Below are positions 7,802 through 20,310 of a stretch of 64,000 nucleotides of DNA, in pieces. Under the pieces are notes generated by a model. It made no database searches, was not told the DNA's origin, and was given only the letters and a program-made list of their open reading frames with translations. The translations under genes were made by a program, and so were the position numbers. Origin of the DNA: an uncultured Paracoccaceae bacterium. Its GTDB lineage: Bacteria; Pseudomonadota; Alphaproteobacteria; Rhodobacterales; Rhodobacteraceae. Within the stretch, counting starts at the first letter, position 1. Every line of letters begins with the position of its first letter. The stretch covers positions 620,001-684,000 of the forward strand of contig CATOSB010000004.1 of assembly GCA_951812305.1 (NCBI GenBank), given 5' to 3'.

Positions 7802-10800
7802 CTAGCCAACCTTTGCAAACTTCGCCAGATCCTGCGCAATTGCGAACGCACCCTTGATCTTGTCGCTGGTCTTTTTCCAGTCGCGTCGCACCACGATCTT
7901 GTTGTTGCGCACCTTGGCCAACCCGTTCTGAGCGTTGATGAACTCAACCAGACCTGCCGGGTTCGAAAACTTGTCATTGTGGAACTGAATTGTTGCCCCG
8001 CGCGGCCCGCCGTCAAGCTTTGCAATTCCCGCCGCTTTGCACTTGTCCTTGATCCGCACGATCAACAAAAGCGTATTTACCTCTTTGGGCAATTTGCCGA
8101 ACCGGTCGATCAGTTCGGCTGCGTAGCCTTCCAATTCGACCTTTGTGTGCAAATCAGACAGGCGCCGATAAAGACCAAGGCGCACATCCAAGTCCGGCAC
8201 ATAAGCCTCTGGAATCAAAACTGGAACGCCCAGGTTGATCTGTGGTGCCCAGGCCCCGTCGGCCTCGGTCAGCCCCTCCAGCTCCCCTGCCCTGATCTTG
8301 GCAATCGCCTCTTCCAACATGGATTGGTACAACTCGTATCCAACCTCGTGGATATTGCCCGATTGCTCCTCGCCAAGCAGATTTCCAGCGCCGCGAATGT
8401 CCAGATCCTGACTGGCCAGCGTGAACCCGGCCCCAAGGCTGTCTAGCGACCCCAAAACCCGCAATCTCTTCTCTGCCGTCGGTGTCAGAACCGCGCGCGG
8501 TTTTGTGGTCAGATATGCATAGGCGCGGGTCTTCGACCGCCCCACCCTGCCCCTGATCTGATAAAGCTGCGCCAGACCAAACATATCTGCGCGGTGCACC
8601 ACCATCGTGTTCGCCGTCGGAATATCCAGCCCGCTTTCGACAATCGTCGTCGCCAGAAGCACATCGAACTTGCCATCGTAAAACGCATTCATCCGGTCAT
8701 CCAATTGACCTGATGCCATTTGGCCATGCGCGATGACATACGAGACTTCCGGTACTTGCTCCTGCAGAAACGCTTCGATCTCCGGCAGATCACTGATCCG
8801 TGGCACGACGTAGAAAGACTGCCCGCCGCGGTAATGCTCGCGCAATAGCGCCTCGCGAATGGTTACAGTGTCAAATTCGCTGACATATGTGCGGATCGCA
8901 AGCCGATCGATGGGCGGCGTGCCAATAATGCTTAAATCCCGGACACCTGTAAGCGACAGTTGAAGTGTTCTGGGGATCGGAGTTGCGGTCAGGGTTAGAA
9001 CGTGAATATCCGTGCGCAGCTCTTTCAGGCGCTCCTTGTGCGTCACGCCAAACTTCTGCTCTTCGTCAATAACCAACAGCCCAAGTTCCTTGAACCGGAC
9101 AGACTTCGCCAGCAACGCATGGGTGCCAATTACGATGTCACAGGTCCCGCGAGAGACGGCGTTGCGAGTGTCTTCCGCTTCTTTGGCCGACACGAAACGC
9201 GATAACTGCCGAACCTCGACAGGAAAGCCGCGAAACCGCTCGGCAAAGCTTTTGAAATGCTGGCGCGCCAACAGCGTCGTTGGCGCAATCAGCGCCACCT
9301 GCTTGCCCGACATCGCCGCCACAAAGGCCGCGCGCATAGCGACCTCGGTCTTGCCAAATCCCACATCGCCGCAAACCAACCGGTCCATCGGCGTGCCACG
9401 CCCAAGATCGGCGATAACTTCACCTATCGCGCGCAGCTGATCGTCGGTTTCCTGATAGGGAAAGCGAGCTGAAAATGAGTCCCACATCCCCGGCGGGGGC
9501 TCCATGATCGCGCCACGGCGAAGGTGGCGTTCGGCGGCGACGCGGATCAGCCGGTCGGCCATCTCGCGGATGCGTTCCTTCAGCTTTGCCTTCTTGGCTT
9601 GCCACGCACCCCCGCCCAAACGATCAAGCAGCCCCTCTTCATGTCCGAACCTACTGAGCAGCTCGATGTTTTCGACCGGCAGAAAAAGCCTGTCACCGCC
9701 CGCGTATTCCAGCGCGATGCATTCATGGGGCGCACCCAGCGCCTCGATGACTTCAAGCCCGTTGTATCGCCCGACCCCGTGATCGACATGCACGATCAGA
9801 TCACCGGGAGACAGCGATTGGGTTTCGGTCAGGAAATTTTCTGCGCGCCGCTTCTTTTGCGGTGCGCGAATCAAACGGTCGCCCAGGATATCCTGTTCGG
9901 CAATAACGGTAAGGCCGGAGCTTTCGAAACCTGACTCCAAAGGCCAGACGCTCAACGCAATCTGGTTTTCTACCAGATCGGATTGACGAGTGATGACCTT
10001 TGCGCCGGCAATCTCGTGGTCTTCCAGCAGATGTCCCAAACGCTCTGCCGAACCATCTGAATAGGCGGCTAGAACCACCGAACCGTCAGCGAAACGCGCA
10101 TTCACATGGTCCGCCACAGCGCTGAAAAGGCTTATATTTTCGACCTGCCGCTCCGGCGCGAAATTGCGCCCGATACGCCCACCGGCATCGATGACATTCG
10201 GGCCACTTGCCTGCGGCAACGGGTGAAACTGCAAAACGCGGCGCCCCGCTATCGCATCGTTCCATGCCGCGTCATTCAGATAAAGCAAATCGGGCGGGCA
10301 AGGCTTATAAATTGAATCCAACCGGTTCTTTTGCGTCATCGCATGTTGGCGCGTCTCATACTGATCGACGATTCCATCCCATCGACTGTCACGGGCGGGT
10401 GTCACCTGATCGTCTAGTGTCACCGATGCGTCCGGCAGATAGTCGAACAGAGTTTCAAGCGATTCATGAAAGAACGGTAACCAGTGTTCGACGCCGGCAT
10501 GTTTTCGACCCGCGCTGACCGCCTCGTAAAGCGGATCATCTGTGCCCGCCGCGCCGAATTCGATGCGATAACTCTGGCGAAACCGCGTGATCGCCGCCTC
10601 GTCCAGAATGACCTCGCTTACGGGCGCCAGCTCTACAACGGTCAATTGTTCCGTCGTGCGCTGACTGACAGGATCAAACCGCCGCGCGCCATCCAGAACA
10701 TCGCCAAACAAGTCCAGCCTCACCGGGCCGGAATCACCGGGCGGATAGATATCAATTATCCCGCCACGAACCGCATAGTCACCGGACTCCACCACAGTCG

Positions 10801-11239
10801 GCGCCTGCGCAAAGCCCATCCGGGTCAGATAATTGCGCAAGGCCTTTTCGTCGATCCTGTGGTCAACACGCGCAGTAAAAGCCGCTTCGCGCAGAAGCGT
10901 TCGCGCAGGAACCCGTTGCGTTGCGGCATTCAGCGTCGTCAGCAGGACGAAGGGCTGCGGTAGCCCCTGTTCCAACGTCGCCAATGTTGCCATCCGCGCT
11001 GCGGAAATATTTGCGTTCAGAGAAATCCGGTCATAAGGCAGGCAGTCCCATCCCGGGAAAACCAGGACCGGAACGTTGGGTGCGAAAAATGCCAGCGCCG
11101 CCTGCATCGCCGCCAACCGCTTGTCGTCGCGCGCGACATGGATCACGGGATGCCCGGATTTTTCAAGCTCGCGCAGAACAAGTGCGGCATCAAAACCTTC
11201 GGGCGCGCCGCCGACCGTTATGAAATGGGTGTCAGGCAT
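7802..11239 (-). CDS. mfd: Transcription-repair coupling factor Mfd
   Basis: This 1145-residue SF2 translocase removes RNA polymerase stalled at DNA lesions and recruits UvrA. In order it has an N-terminal UvrB-like module (about residues 1-330) and an RNA-polymerase-interacting, CarD-like domain around 470-540 (LSPGDLIVHVDHGVGRYNG). The helicase core carries Walker A GDVGFGKTEVAMRA and the DEEQ box LLVIDEEQKFG. A C-terminal TRCF domain follows (LIPEAYVPDLDVRLGLYRRL). The length is normal for the family. The TAG stop lies at the IS630 copy 2 junction but is preserved, so the protein is intact. Confidence 0.96.
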   Translation of the reverse strand: MPDTHFITVGGAPEGFDAALVLRELEKSGHPVIHVARDDKRLAAMQAALAFFAPNVPVLVFPGWDCLPYDRISLNANISAARMATLATLEQGLPQPFVLLTTLNAATQRVPARTLLREAAFTARVDHRIDEKALRNYLTRMGFAQAPTVVESGDYAVRGGIIDIYPPGDSGPVRLDLFGDVLDGARRFDPVSQRTTEQLTVVELAPVSEVILDEAAITRFRQSYRIEFGAAGTDDPLYEAVSAGRKHAGVEHWLPFFHESLETLFDYLPDASVTLDDQVTPARDSRWDGIVDQYETRQHAMTQKNRLDSIYKPCPPDLLYLNDAAWNDAIAGRRVLQFHPLPQASGPNVIDAGGRIGRNFAPERQVENISLFSAVADHVNARFADGSVVLAAYSDGSAERLGHLLEDHEIAGAKVITRQSDLVENQIALSVWPLESGFESSGLTVIAEQDILGDRLIRAPQKKRRAENFLTETQSLSPGDLIVHVDHGVGRYNGLEVIEALGAPHECIALEYAGGDRLFLPVENIELLSRFGHEEGLLDRLGGGAWQAKKAKLKERIREMADRLIRVAAERHLRRGAIMEPPPGMWDSFSARFPYQETDDQLRAIGEVIADLGRGTPMDRLVCGDVGFGKTEVAMRAAFVAAMSGKQVALIAPTTLLARQHFKSFAERFRGFPVEVRQLSRFVSAKEAEDTRNAVSRGTCDIVIGTHALLAKSVRFKELGLLVIDEEQKFGVTHKERLKELRTDIHVLTLTATPIPRTLQLSLTGVRDLSIIGTPPIDRLAIRTYVSEFDTVTIREALLREHYRGGQSFYVVPRISDLPEIEAFLQEQVPEVSYVIAHGQMASGQLDDRMNAFYDGKFDVLLATTIVESGLDIPTANTMVVHRADMFGLAQLYQIRGRVGRSKTRAYAYLTTKPRAVLTPTAEKRLRVLGSLDSLGAGFTLASQDLDIRGAGNLLGEEQSGNIHEVGYELYQSMLEEAIAKIRAGELEGLTEADGAWAPQINLGVPVLIPEAYVPDLDVRLGLYRRLSDLHTKVELEGYAAELIDRFGKLPKEVNTLLLIVRIKDKCKAAGIAKLDGGPRGATIQFHNDKFSNPAGLVEFINAQNGLAKVRNNKIVVRRDWKKTSDKIKGAFAIAQDLAKFAKVG

Positions 11240-11272
11240 GGGGCGTCTCCCCTACCCAGATATCGGGCATAG

Positions 11273-11800
11273 TCAACCGCCAAGCGCACCGAGATTGATG
11301 TTCTGATACATCCCCCACATGGCAGTCACGAAAATCGCCACCATTCCGATGATCTGTATGTAGATACGCAAAAACCGCATTCTGCGGCGCAATTCCGGCC
11401 CACTCAATGCCTCGCGCTCTATCCGCGCCGCTGTTGCAAGGCTGATCAAACCCACAAAGAATAGCGGAAAGGCCAGAAGAAATACGGCTTGCGCAAATTC
11501 CACACTATAGATGAAGCCAAGCATTCCAAGCGCCGTTAAAACTGCGCAAGACAGCCCCAGAATCCAGAGGCCGGAAACTCGCGCAATATACAAAAGCCGG
11601 TTAGAATTGATCCGAACCAGGTCTTCAAAATCCTCTTCCGTCTTGCCGCCCACGCGCTCGGCCCGTTGCACCATGTCGTAAGGTACGCCCAGTATCCAAT
11701 GGCTGGTAGAAGACCAGACAACCGCGAGCGCGATCCAGAACCAGAGGTTCGAGAAAGACCGCATGTCTATCAGCTCGAAAACGGAATCGTACCAGGTCAA
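11273..11800 (-). CDS. Conserved integral membrane protein
   Basis: This protein of about 175 residues has four predicted membrane segments: around SNLWFWIALAVVWS, SGLWILGLSCAVLTALGM, AVFLLAFPLFFVGLISLA and YIQIIGMVAIFVTAMWGM. A soluble loop after the first segment contains the charged stretch RAERVGGKTEEDFEDLVR. I recall homologues in Rhodobacterales labelled as a component of a SufBCD complex, but nothing here supports that role. The start is uncertain: TTG at 11800 gives MTWYDSVFELIDM, while the frame is open to a TTG at 11833. It is 33 bp upstream of mfd and probably co-transcribed with it. Confidence 0.6.
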   Translation of the reverse strand: MTWYDSVFELIDMRSFSNLWFWIALAVVWSSTSHWILGVPYDMVQRAERVGGKTEEDFEDLVRINSNRLLYIARVSGLWILGLSCAVLTALGMLGFIYSVEFAQAVFLLAFPLFFVGLISLATAARIEREALSGPELRRRMRFLRIYIQIIGMVAIFVTAMWGMYQNINLGALGG

Positions 11801-11959
11801 GGAATGTGCCCGAATTATTGGTTGGCGGGACAATAACCACCGGTGCGGGGAATTCCTAGACCGCTGTGGCGCGAATTTACCGCAGACGGGTCGGGTCGTT
11901 CGGCTTGCCGCGCGCGACCATCTCTGCCAGTTTCACCAAGGTTCGCAGATGAGGCTATG

Positions 11960-12958
11960 ATGACCCAGCTACCGCCACCATTTCCCACCTCCCGCTTCCG
12001 GCGAATGCGGTCGAAACCCACACTTCGCCGCCTGATGCGCGAAAGCATTTTGTCAGTGGATGATCTGATCTGGCCGGTCTTCGTGATGGAAGGTGAAGAT
12101 GCCGAAACTCCCGTGCCGTCCATGCCAGGCGTATTGCGCCTGACTGTCGACCGGGTTGCCAAAGCGGCGCTTGAGGCGCAATCGCTTGGCATACCGGCGA
12201 TCTGCCTCTTTCCATACACCGGGCTTGAGGATCGAACCGAAGAATGCGCGCTGGCATGGGACCCAAACAACCTGACAAACCGTTCAATCCGCGCCATCAA
12301 AGATGCCGCGCCAGACATCGCGATCATGACCGACATCGCGCTCGACCCGTATAACATCAACGGCCATGACGGGTTTGTCGTTGGTGACGAGATTGCTAAC
12401 GACGAAACTGTTGAGGCGCTGGTTAAGATGGCGCTGGCGCAGGCCGATGCAGGTGCCGATATTCTGGGCCCATCTGATATGATGGACGGTCGCATTGGCG
12501 CAATCCGGACCGCATTGGAAAGCGCCGGGCATCAGAACGTCACGATCCTGAGTTATGCCGCCAAATACGCCAGCGCTTTTTATGGCCCGTTCCGTGATGC
12601 CGTTGGCGCGTCTGGCGCGCTGAAGGGCGACAAGAACACCTATCAGATGGATCCCGGCAACTCTGATGAGGCGTTGCGCCTTGTGGCACGCGACCTCAAT
12701 GAAGGCGCCGATATGGTCATGGTGAAGCCCGGTATGCCATATCTCGACATTGCGCGGCGGGTGAAGGACGAATTTGGTGTGCCGACTTACGCCTTTCAGG
12801 TTTCCGGTGAATACGCGATGATGAACGCCGCTGCCGCCAATGGCTGGCTGGACCGCGAAAAGGTCATGCTCGAAAGCCTTTTAGCTTTTAAAAGAGCGGG
12901 TTGCGACGGAATTCTCACCTATTTTGCGCCAACGGTTGCGCGCATTTTGGACGAATAA
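11960..12958 (+). CDS. hemB: Delta-aminolevulinic acid dehydratase (porphobilinogen synthase)
   Basis: HemB condenses two 5-aminolevulinate molecules to porphobilinogen in heme and chlorophyll synthesis. The protein has about 332 residues, as expected. The catalytic lysines lie in the ILSYAAKYASAFYGP segment and in VMVKPGMPYLDI. The active-site stretch DIALDPYNINGHDGFV lacks the three cysteines that hold catalytic zinc in other HemBs, so this is the zinc-independent (Mg-type) form known from alphaproteobacteria. ATG at 11960 is chosen because GAGG at 11951 is well spaced from it; ATG at 11957 is the alternative. The longer frame from 11843 has no family similarity. Confidence 0.95.
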   Translation: MTQLPPPFPTSRFRRMRSKPTLRRLMRESILSVDDLIWPVFVMEGEDAETPVPSMPGVLRLTVDRVAKAALEAQSLGIPAICLFPYTGLEDRTEECALAWDPNNLTNRSIRAIKDAAPDIAIMTDIALDPYNINGHDGFVVGDEIANDETVEALVKMALAQADAGADILGPSDMMDGRIGAIRTALESAGHQNVTILSYAAKYASAFYGPFRDAVGASGALKGDKNTYQMDPGNSDEALRLVARDLNEGADMVMVKPGMPYLDIARRVKDEFGVPTYAFQVSGEYAMMNAAAANGWLDREKVMLESLLAFKRAGCDGILTYFAPTVARILDE

Positions 12959-12970
12959 CGAATTGACGCT

Positions 12971-13759
12971 ATGACTGCTGCAACGCCCGCTGACGTCTCG
13001 GTTGGAATTCTAAGCTGGAACAACCCCGGCAATCTGCGACGCACACTCCGGTCGCTCAAATCGTCCGGTTTGCTGGATGCAATATCAGAAGTTCGTCTGT
13101 TTTCCCAAGGTGGTCATCCAAAAGAAATGGAACTGGCCGCAAAATTCGGAATTGAGGCAACCGCCTCTGAAAAGAATATTGGAATCGGACCGGGTTACGC
13201 GAAATTGGCGGTGCAAGCGACGCAGCCATTTTTCATTTTCCTTGAAAATGATTTTCGCTGTATCGAGCACAAGTCGGTTGCCCTGAAACGGCTGCAGGCC
13301 GCGCTGAACTGCGTTACAAATTTTGGCGCCGATGCGGTTCGACTTCGTCATAGGCACAATGCCGGGTTGCCCGACTACAGTTTAAGGTTTAGGGGCCACG
13401 AACTTGACGAAGGTCGTCTCCACCTGATCGACAGTATTCGCTGGATAGATCGGCCCGACCTGCAATTCCCGGATCTTATCCGCGCCACAATAATCGACGG
13501 AGAACGTTGGTTTTTTGCCAAGGCCGGAAACGCTAGTTTTACCAACAATCCAGTTCTGTACCGCACAGAACTGGTACAGAATGAAATTGTACCCAGATTA
13601 AATGTTGGCGGGTTCGAATCGGAATCTGCCATCGCCGGGTGGTGGCGCGGACAACCCTATACAGTTGCCGCTGGTGAGGGTCTGTTTCGGCACTATGACC
13701 CCTGGAAAGAATGGCGCCGCGTCAAACGTCGTCTGCTCGGTCGGAAAATTATTGCCTAA
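12971..13759 (+). CDS. Glycosyltransferase-like protein (family 2 style)
   Basis: This 262-residue soluble protein opens with a GT-A-like nucleotide-sugar binding pattern (VSVGILSWNNPGNLRRTLRS). An acidic segment, FFIFLENDFRCIE, sits in the position of the DxD metal motif. These features suggest a family-2-like glycosyltransferase, but acceptor and donor are unknown. It starts 12 bp after hemB and could be co-transcribed. AT content is somewhat higher than in hemB. Confidence 0.55.
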   Translation: MTAATPADVSVGILSWNNPGNLRRTLRSLKSSGLLDAISEVRLFSQGGHPKEMELAAKFGIEATASEKNIGIGPGYAKLAVQATQPFFIFLENDFRCIEHKSVALKRLQAALNCVTNFGADAVRLRHRHNAGLPDYSLRFRGHELDEGRLHLIDSIRWIDRPDLQFPDLIRATIIDGERWFFAKAGNASFTNNPVLYRTELVQNEIVPRLNVGGFESESAIAGWWRGQPYTVAAGEGLFRHYDPWKEWRRVKRRLLGRKIIA

Positions 13760-13874
13760 CAAATTTACCACTGCAAGATGTCGTGACTTCACCAATAAAG
13801 CAGCATATAGTTACGCGTGAACGCCCAAAAAATAAGGGCGTCTTGAGGCAACCGGCAAGATAGGGCAATCCCCG

Positions 13875-14435
13875 ATGAAACAACTTCCCCGTCGTACATT
13901 TATGGCTGGCGCAGGCAGTGCTGCGCTTTTGACCGCTGCTTGTGGCAATGGCGTCGGCTCCCGTGGGGCAGCGACAATCGACGCGCGCGTTGATGCGACA
14001 TTGAACTTTCTGTATTCCAAATACCCCAATACCGTCGAACTGCGTGACAAAGCGGTCGGCGTTCTTGTGATGCCAGTCATTACGAAGGCCGGATTCGGGA
14101 TTGGCGGTGCGTTCGGGCGCGGTGCGTTGCGCATCGACGGCGTATCTGTTGACTACTACTCCGCCGCATCGGGTTCTGTGGGCTTTCAGATCAAGGCACA
14201 ACAATTCTCGCACGCTCTGTTTTTTATGACGGAAGAAGCATTATCCAGTTTCCGCCGCTCTCCCGGTTGGGCTGCTGGCGCAGAGGCGGAATATGTTTTG
14301 AACGAAAATGGTGAGAACATTTCGGCGGAGACGACAACAGCACTCTCGCCCGTCATCGCGCTCATTTTCGGCCAAGCAGGTCTTGGTCTCGGCGCAACGT
14401 TACAGGGTACGAAATACACCCGCATCATCCCGTGA
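13875..14435 (+). CDS. Exported SYLF/Ysc84-domain lipoprotein-like protein
   Basis: This 186-residue protein has a twin-arginine type leader (LPRRTFMAGAGSAALLTAAC) whose hydrophobic stretch ends at a cysteine near residue 24 in a lipobox-like context. A lipid-anchored periplasmic protein is therefore likely. The rest matches the SYLF (Ysc84) domain: KAVGVLVMPVITKAGFGIGG near the start and FGQAGLGLGATLQGTKYTRI at the end. SYLF domains bind phosphoinositides in eukaryotes; the bacterial role is unclear. A strong terminator follows. Confidence 0.8.
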   Translation: MKQLPRRTFMAGAGSAALLTAACGNGVGSRGAATIDARVDATLNFLYSKYPNTVELRDKAVGVLVMPVITKAGFGIGGAFGRGALRIDGVSVDYYSAASGSVGFQIKAQQFSHALFFMTEEALSSFRRSPGWAAGAEAEYVLNENGENISAETTTALSPVIALIFGQAGLGLGATLQGTKYTRIIP

Positions 14436-14457
14436 CTGGAGGCCAATGTTAGTCACC

Positions 14458-14487
14458 GAAAAACGCCAGTAATCGCTGGCGTTTTTT
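14458..14487 (+). terminator. Rho-independent terminator after the SYLF gene
   Basis: The stem AACGCCAG / CTGGCGTT with a short loop is preceded by A residues and followed by TTTTTT. It lies 23 bp after the SYLF stop and isolates it from gyrA. Confidence 0.88.
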
Positions 14488-14571
14488 ACGGTTTGTTAAG
14501 GCGTCTTTGGTGGACACTATATGTTGCATAATGTATAGTTTTTCCAACAAAAAACAAAATCGGACAGGCAC

Positions 14572-17328
<2,757 letters not shown>

Positions 17329-17662
17329 AGAGTTTTCATCACCTTGCGCGTTTACGCCAGGCGGCCAAATGAGCTGCTGACAACACGGCGAATTGGAAGA
17401 TTCTTCGGACATCCTGAAATTTCAGGCGGCGAATCGTCGGTGTTCACCAACAATCGCCCTTATTGTGCCTCCAACATGAACACTCTCTGATTCCGATCGG
17501 TGATTGTTTTCAAATCGGCGTGCCGTTTACACACAATTGGCACGAAAAGCCGCGGAAACATGGGCTGCCTCCTTTCCGCCCCAATCCCGTCTGCATCCAG
17601 CCAAATTTGTTTAACGAAATGTAAACAGCAAAACAAAAAACCGGCTTCCTGGGGGAACCAAA
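17329..17662. other. Intergenic region with an inverted repeat before the DoxX-like gene
   Basis: I see no gene in these 334 bases. An inverted repeat TGTTTA-N8-TAAACA lies at 17608-17627, 36 bp before the next start codon, and could be an operator. Assignment to a regulator is not possible from sequence alone. Confidence 0.4.
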
Positions 17663-18277
17663 ATGCAGACTCACCGCTCTCAACGTCCAGCACAATCCAG
17701 CTTTGACGTTTCCCGTACCGTACTTGCCGTCGTTCGTATCCTGATTGCGTCCTACTTTCTTGCCACGGCGACCGGCCTGATCTTTGAACCGGGCGCGCGC
17801 ACAATTTTCAACGCGATCCTATTGGAGCAACATGCCCAGATGGCCGCAACGATTTACCTGTTTGTCACCGCCTTCGCCGTAATGGTCGGAAAGGCCGTGC
17901 GTCCTGCAGCGCTTTTGCTCGCTGTTTATATCTTCTGGTCCGGTTTCCTGCATTTCAACGAAGGGTCCGATCCCGCGGCGCTTTCCGGATTCTGGCGTGA
18001 CATGGCCCTATTGGGCGCGGTTCTTCTGGTCGCCGTGACCGAGCCGGGTGGCAGCACAAAATTTCGCTTGTGGCGCAAGCCCGTCGCACCACGCCGGGTT
18101 GTGCACAATATGTCCAATGAGGCGTCCGTCCGCCCTGCGCGCCCAACACATGCGCAGGCAAATGTGCAATCCGCATCGGTCAGCGCGGCCCTCGCCAACG
18201 CGATGCAGTCGGACAGCGAAGAAGATATCACCAATATTTTCTCTGACATCTGGGAAAACAATCTGGCCGCGGCCTGA
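17663..18277 (+). CDS. DoxX-like membrane protein with long cytoplasmic tail
   Basis: This 204-residue protein has four hydrophobic segments between about residues 18 and 130 (for example [19 protein letters not shown] and [15 protein letters not shown]), arranged as in DoxX-like small membrane proteins. A polar tail of about 70 residues rich in Ala, Ser and Asn follows. The tail ends in an acidic motif ([18 protein letters not shown]), which could be a partner-binding helix. No catalytic motif is visible, so the function is unknown. Confidence 0.55.
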   Translation: MQTHRSQRPAQSSFDVSRTVLAVVRILIASYFLATATGLIFEPGARTIFNAILLEQHAQMAATIYLFVTAFAVMVGKAVRPAALLLAVYIFWSGFLHFNEGSDPAALSGFWRDMALLGAVLLVAVTEPGGSTKFRLWRKPVAPRRVVHNMSNEASVRPARPTHAQANVQSASVSAALANAMQSDSEEDITNIFSDIWENNLAAA

Positions 18278-18318
18278 TCCCTTCCCTTCCGGCGCGTGGT
18301 TCGATATGGGCCACGCGC

Positions 18319-19689
18319 ATGAAACCCCTTCAACATCTCAACATCATCGGCGGCGGTATGGCCGGGTCAGAGGCGGCATGGCAGGCCGCCAAAGTGGGTG
18401 TTGATGTCACGATCCACGAAATGCGCCCCACTGTGGGTACGTTTGCCCATCAAACCGGGCATCTGGCGGAAATGGTGTGCTCAAACTCTTTCCGCTCGGA
18501 CGACGATGAACAAAACGCGGTCGGGCTTTTGCATTGGGAAATGCGAAAGGCCGATAGTGTGATCATGGAAATGGCAGATCGCCATCGCCTGCCCGCTGGG
18601 GGCGCTTTGGCTGTCGACCGCGATCCGTTTGCCGCCGCCGTGAGTGAGCGGCTGCGCGCTCACCCTCTTATAAATGTAGTCGATGCGGAGGTGACCGAAC
18701 TTCCCGATGACGGCCAATGGATCATCGCAACCGGCCCGCTGACATCCGACGCCTTGAGCAAGGCAATTGCCTGTGAAACCGGTGCCGATGCGCTGGCGTT
18801 TTTCGATGCCATTGCGCCGATCGTGTATGCCGACACGATCGATATGGAAAAGGCGTGGTTTCAGTCGCGTTATGACAAAGGCGAGACCGAGGAAGAGCGC
18901 AAGGCTTATCTGAACTGCCCGATGAACCGTGACCAGTACGAGGCCTTCATCGATACTCTCCTTGCCGCTGATAAAACAGAGTTTCACGAAGGTGAAACGG
19001 CGAAGTACTTTGACGGTTGTTTGCCCATTGAGATCATGGCCGAACGCGGTCGCGAAACCTTACGGTTTGGTCCAATGAAGCCCGTCGGGCTGACCAATGC
19101 CCACGCACCCAATGAAAAGCCCTATGCGGTCGTACAGCTGCGCCGGGACAATAAGCTTGGCACGCTGCTCAACATCGTCGGCTTTCAAACAAAGATGAAG
19201 TATGGCGCGCAAACCGATGTATTCAAAATGATTCCGGGCCTTGAAAATGCATCGTTCGCGCGCCTCGGGGGCATCCATCGTAATACATTCCTTAATTCTC
19301 CGACTCTGCTGAACGACCAGATGCAACTCCGTTCGCGCCCCGAAATTCGCTTCGCGGGACAGATCACCGGGGTTGAAGGATATGTGGAATCTGCGGCGAT
19401 GGGGCTGTTGGCCGGACGGCTCGCCGCATCTGAAATCTTCGGCCACCAAATCTCGCCGCCCCCTCCTGAAACCGCCACAGGCGCATTGGTCACGCACATC
19501 ACTGGCGGCGCCGAAGCCAAAACATTTCAACCCATGAATGTTAATTTCGGTCTGTTTCCGCCCGTTGACATGAAGGGCGGGCGCAAAAACCGCCCCGCGC
19601 GCTACAAAGCCTATACCGACCGCGCAAAGACCGCGTGGCAGAATTGGCTTGCAGAAACCGCGCTGGACGCCGCGAAAGGTGCGGCCTAA
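18319..19689 (+). CDS. trmFO: Folate/FAD-dependent tRNA m5U54 methyltransferase TrmFO
   Basis: TrmFO makes ribothymidine at position 54 of tRNA, using methylene-tetrahydrofolate and FAD. The 456-residue protein begins with the FAD-binding dinucleotide fold [19 protein letters not shown]. It contains the family blocks [35 protein letters not shown] and [11 protein letters not shown], and ends with the [17 protein letters not shown] stretch. The length matches the family. Confidence 0.95.
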   Translation: MKPLQHLNIIGGGMAGSEAAWQAAKVGVDVTIHEMRPTVGTFAHQTGHLAEMVCSNSFRSDDDEQNAVGLLHWEMRKADSVIMEMADRHRLPAGGALAVDRDPFAAAVSERLRAHPLINVVDAEVTELPDDGQWIIATGPLTSDALSKAIACETGADALAFFDAIAPIVYADTIDMEKAWFQSRYDKGETEEERKAYLNCPMNRDQYEAFIDTLLAADKTEFHEGETAKYFDGCLPIEIMAERGRETLRFGPMKPVGLTNAHAPNEKPYAVVQLRRDNKLGTLLNIVGFQTKMKYGAQTDVFKMIPGLENASFARLGGIHRNTFLNSPTLLNDQMQLRSRPEIRFAGQITGVEGYVESAAMGLLAGRLAASEIFGHQISPPPPETATGALVTHITGGAEAKTFQPMNVNFGLFPPVDMKGGRKNRPARYKAYTDRAKTAWQNWLAETALDAAKGAA

Positions 19690-19698
19690 CTTGGCGCC

Positions 19699-20310
19699 AT
19701 GACGAAAAAATTCTTCGACCGGGTTTATAACCCGATGAATCAGACCGAAACGCGCGATTTCTACGATGAGTGGGCCGCGCAATACGAAAGCGACGTGGCG
19801 GGCGCGGGCTATGCCACCCCCGGGCGCGCGGCGGCACTTTTGGCAGCGGTATCTCCTGACAAGTCGGCCCCAATCCTTGATGTCGGCTGCGGAACTGGCC
19901 TGTCAGGCGTGGAATTTCACCGAGCAGGCTTCACCACCATCGACGGCGTCGATCCCTCTTCGGAAATGCTTGAAAGCGCGAAAGCGAAAGGCGCCTATCG
20001 CAACCTCTCGAAAATCCAGCCGGGCGCGGCGCTGCCCACTGGTTACCCGTCGATTGCGGCCATCGGCGTCATCGGTTGCGGTGCCGCGCCAGCTTCGCTT
20101 TTCGATGACATCATGACGGCGCTCGAAACGCCCGGATTGTTTATCCTAAGCTACAACGACCATGCGCTGGAAGTTTCTGAATTCATGGACAAGCTGCGCA
20201 GCTATACCGACGCCGGAAAAGCGACTTTGATGGCCGAGGAATACGGCCCCCACCTGCCCGATCTTGGCAGCAATTCCATGTCCAAAGTCTTCGTTCTGCA
20301 AAAGGCGTGA
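19699..20310 (+). CDS. Class I SAM-dependent methyltransferase
   Basis: This 203-residue soluble methyltransferase has motif I ILDVGCGTGLSGVEF and the acidic motif II region IDGVDPSSEMLE, both for S-adenosylmethionine binding. The leading FYDEWAAQYESD segment is common in small methyltransferases that act on small molecules or tRNA. The substrate is unknown. It starts 9 bp after trmFO, and its stop overlaps the gluQ start (GTGA), so the three genes form one operon. An alternative start is the ATG at 19735. Confidence 0.8.
   Translation: MTKKFFDRVYNPMNQTETRDFYDEWAAQYESDVAGAGYATPGRAAALLAAVSPDKSAPILDVGCGTGLSGVEFHRAGFTTIDGVDPSSEMLESAKAKGAYRNLSKIQPGAALPTGYPSIAAIGVIGCGAAPASLFDDIMTALETPGLFILSYNDHALEVSEFMDKLRSYTDAGKATLMAEEYGPHLPDLGSNSMSKVFVLQKA

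Larger units (their letters stand above)
6568..7802 (-). mobile_element. IS630-family element, copy 2, in a convergent stop overlap
   Basis: This 1235-bp element has ends GTCCCCTGATTCA and, inward from the right, GTCCCCTGTTTCGCAT. It is flanked by TA at 6566-6567 and 7803-7804. Both junctions read CTAG (6565-6568 and 7802-7805). The target was the four bases shared by the stop codons of the efflux gene (plus strand) and mfd (minus strand). Because the element begins with G and ends with C, both TAG stops are regenerated and neither protein changes. Confidence 0.95.

Noticed and set aside
11843..11959. N-terminal extension of HemB
   Set aside because: The extra 39 codons are rich in Arg/Pro/Ser, unlike HemB, and a Shine-Dalgarno sequence sits just before 11960.
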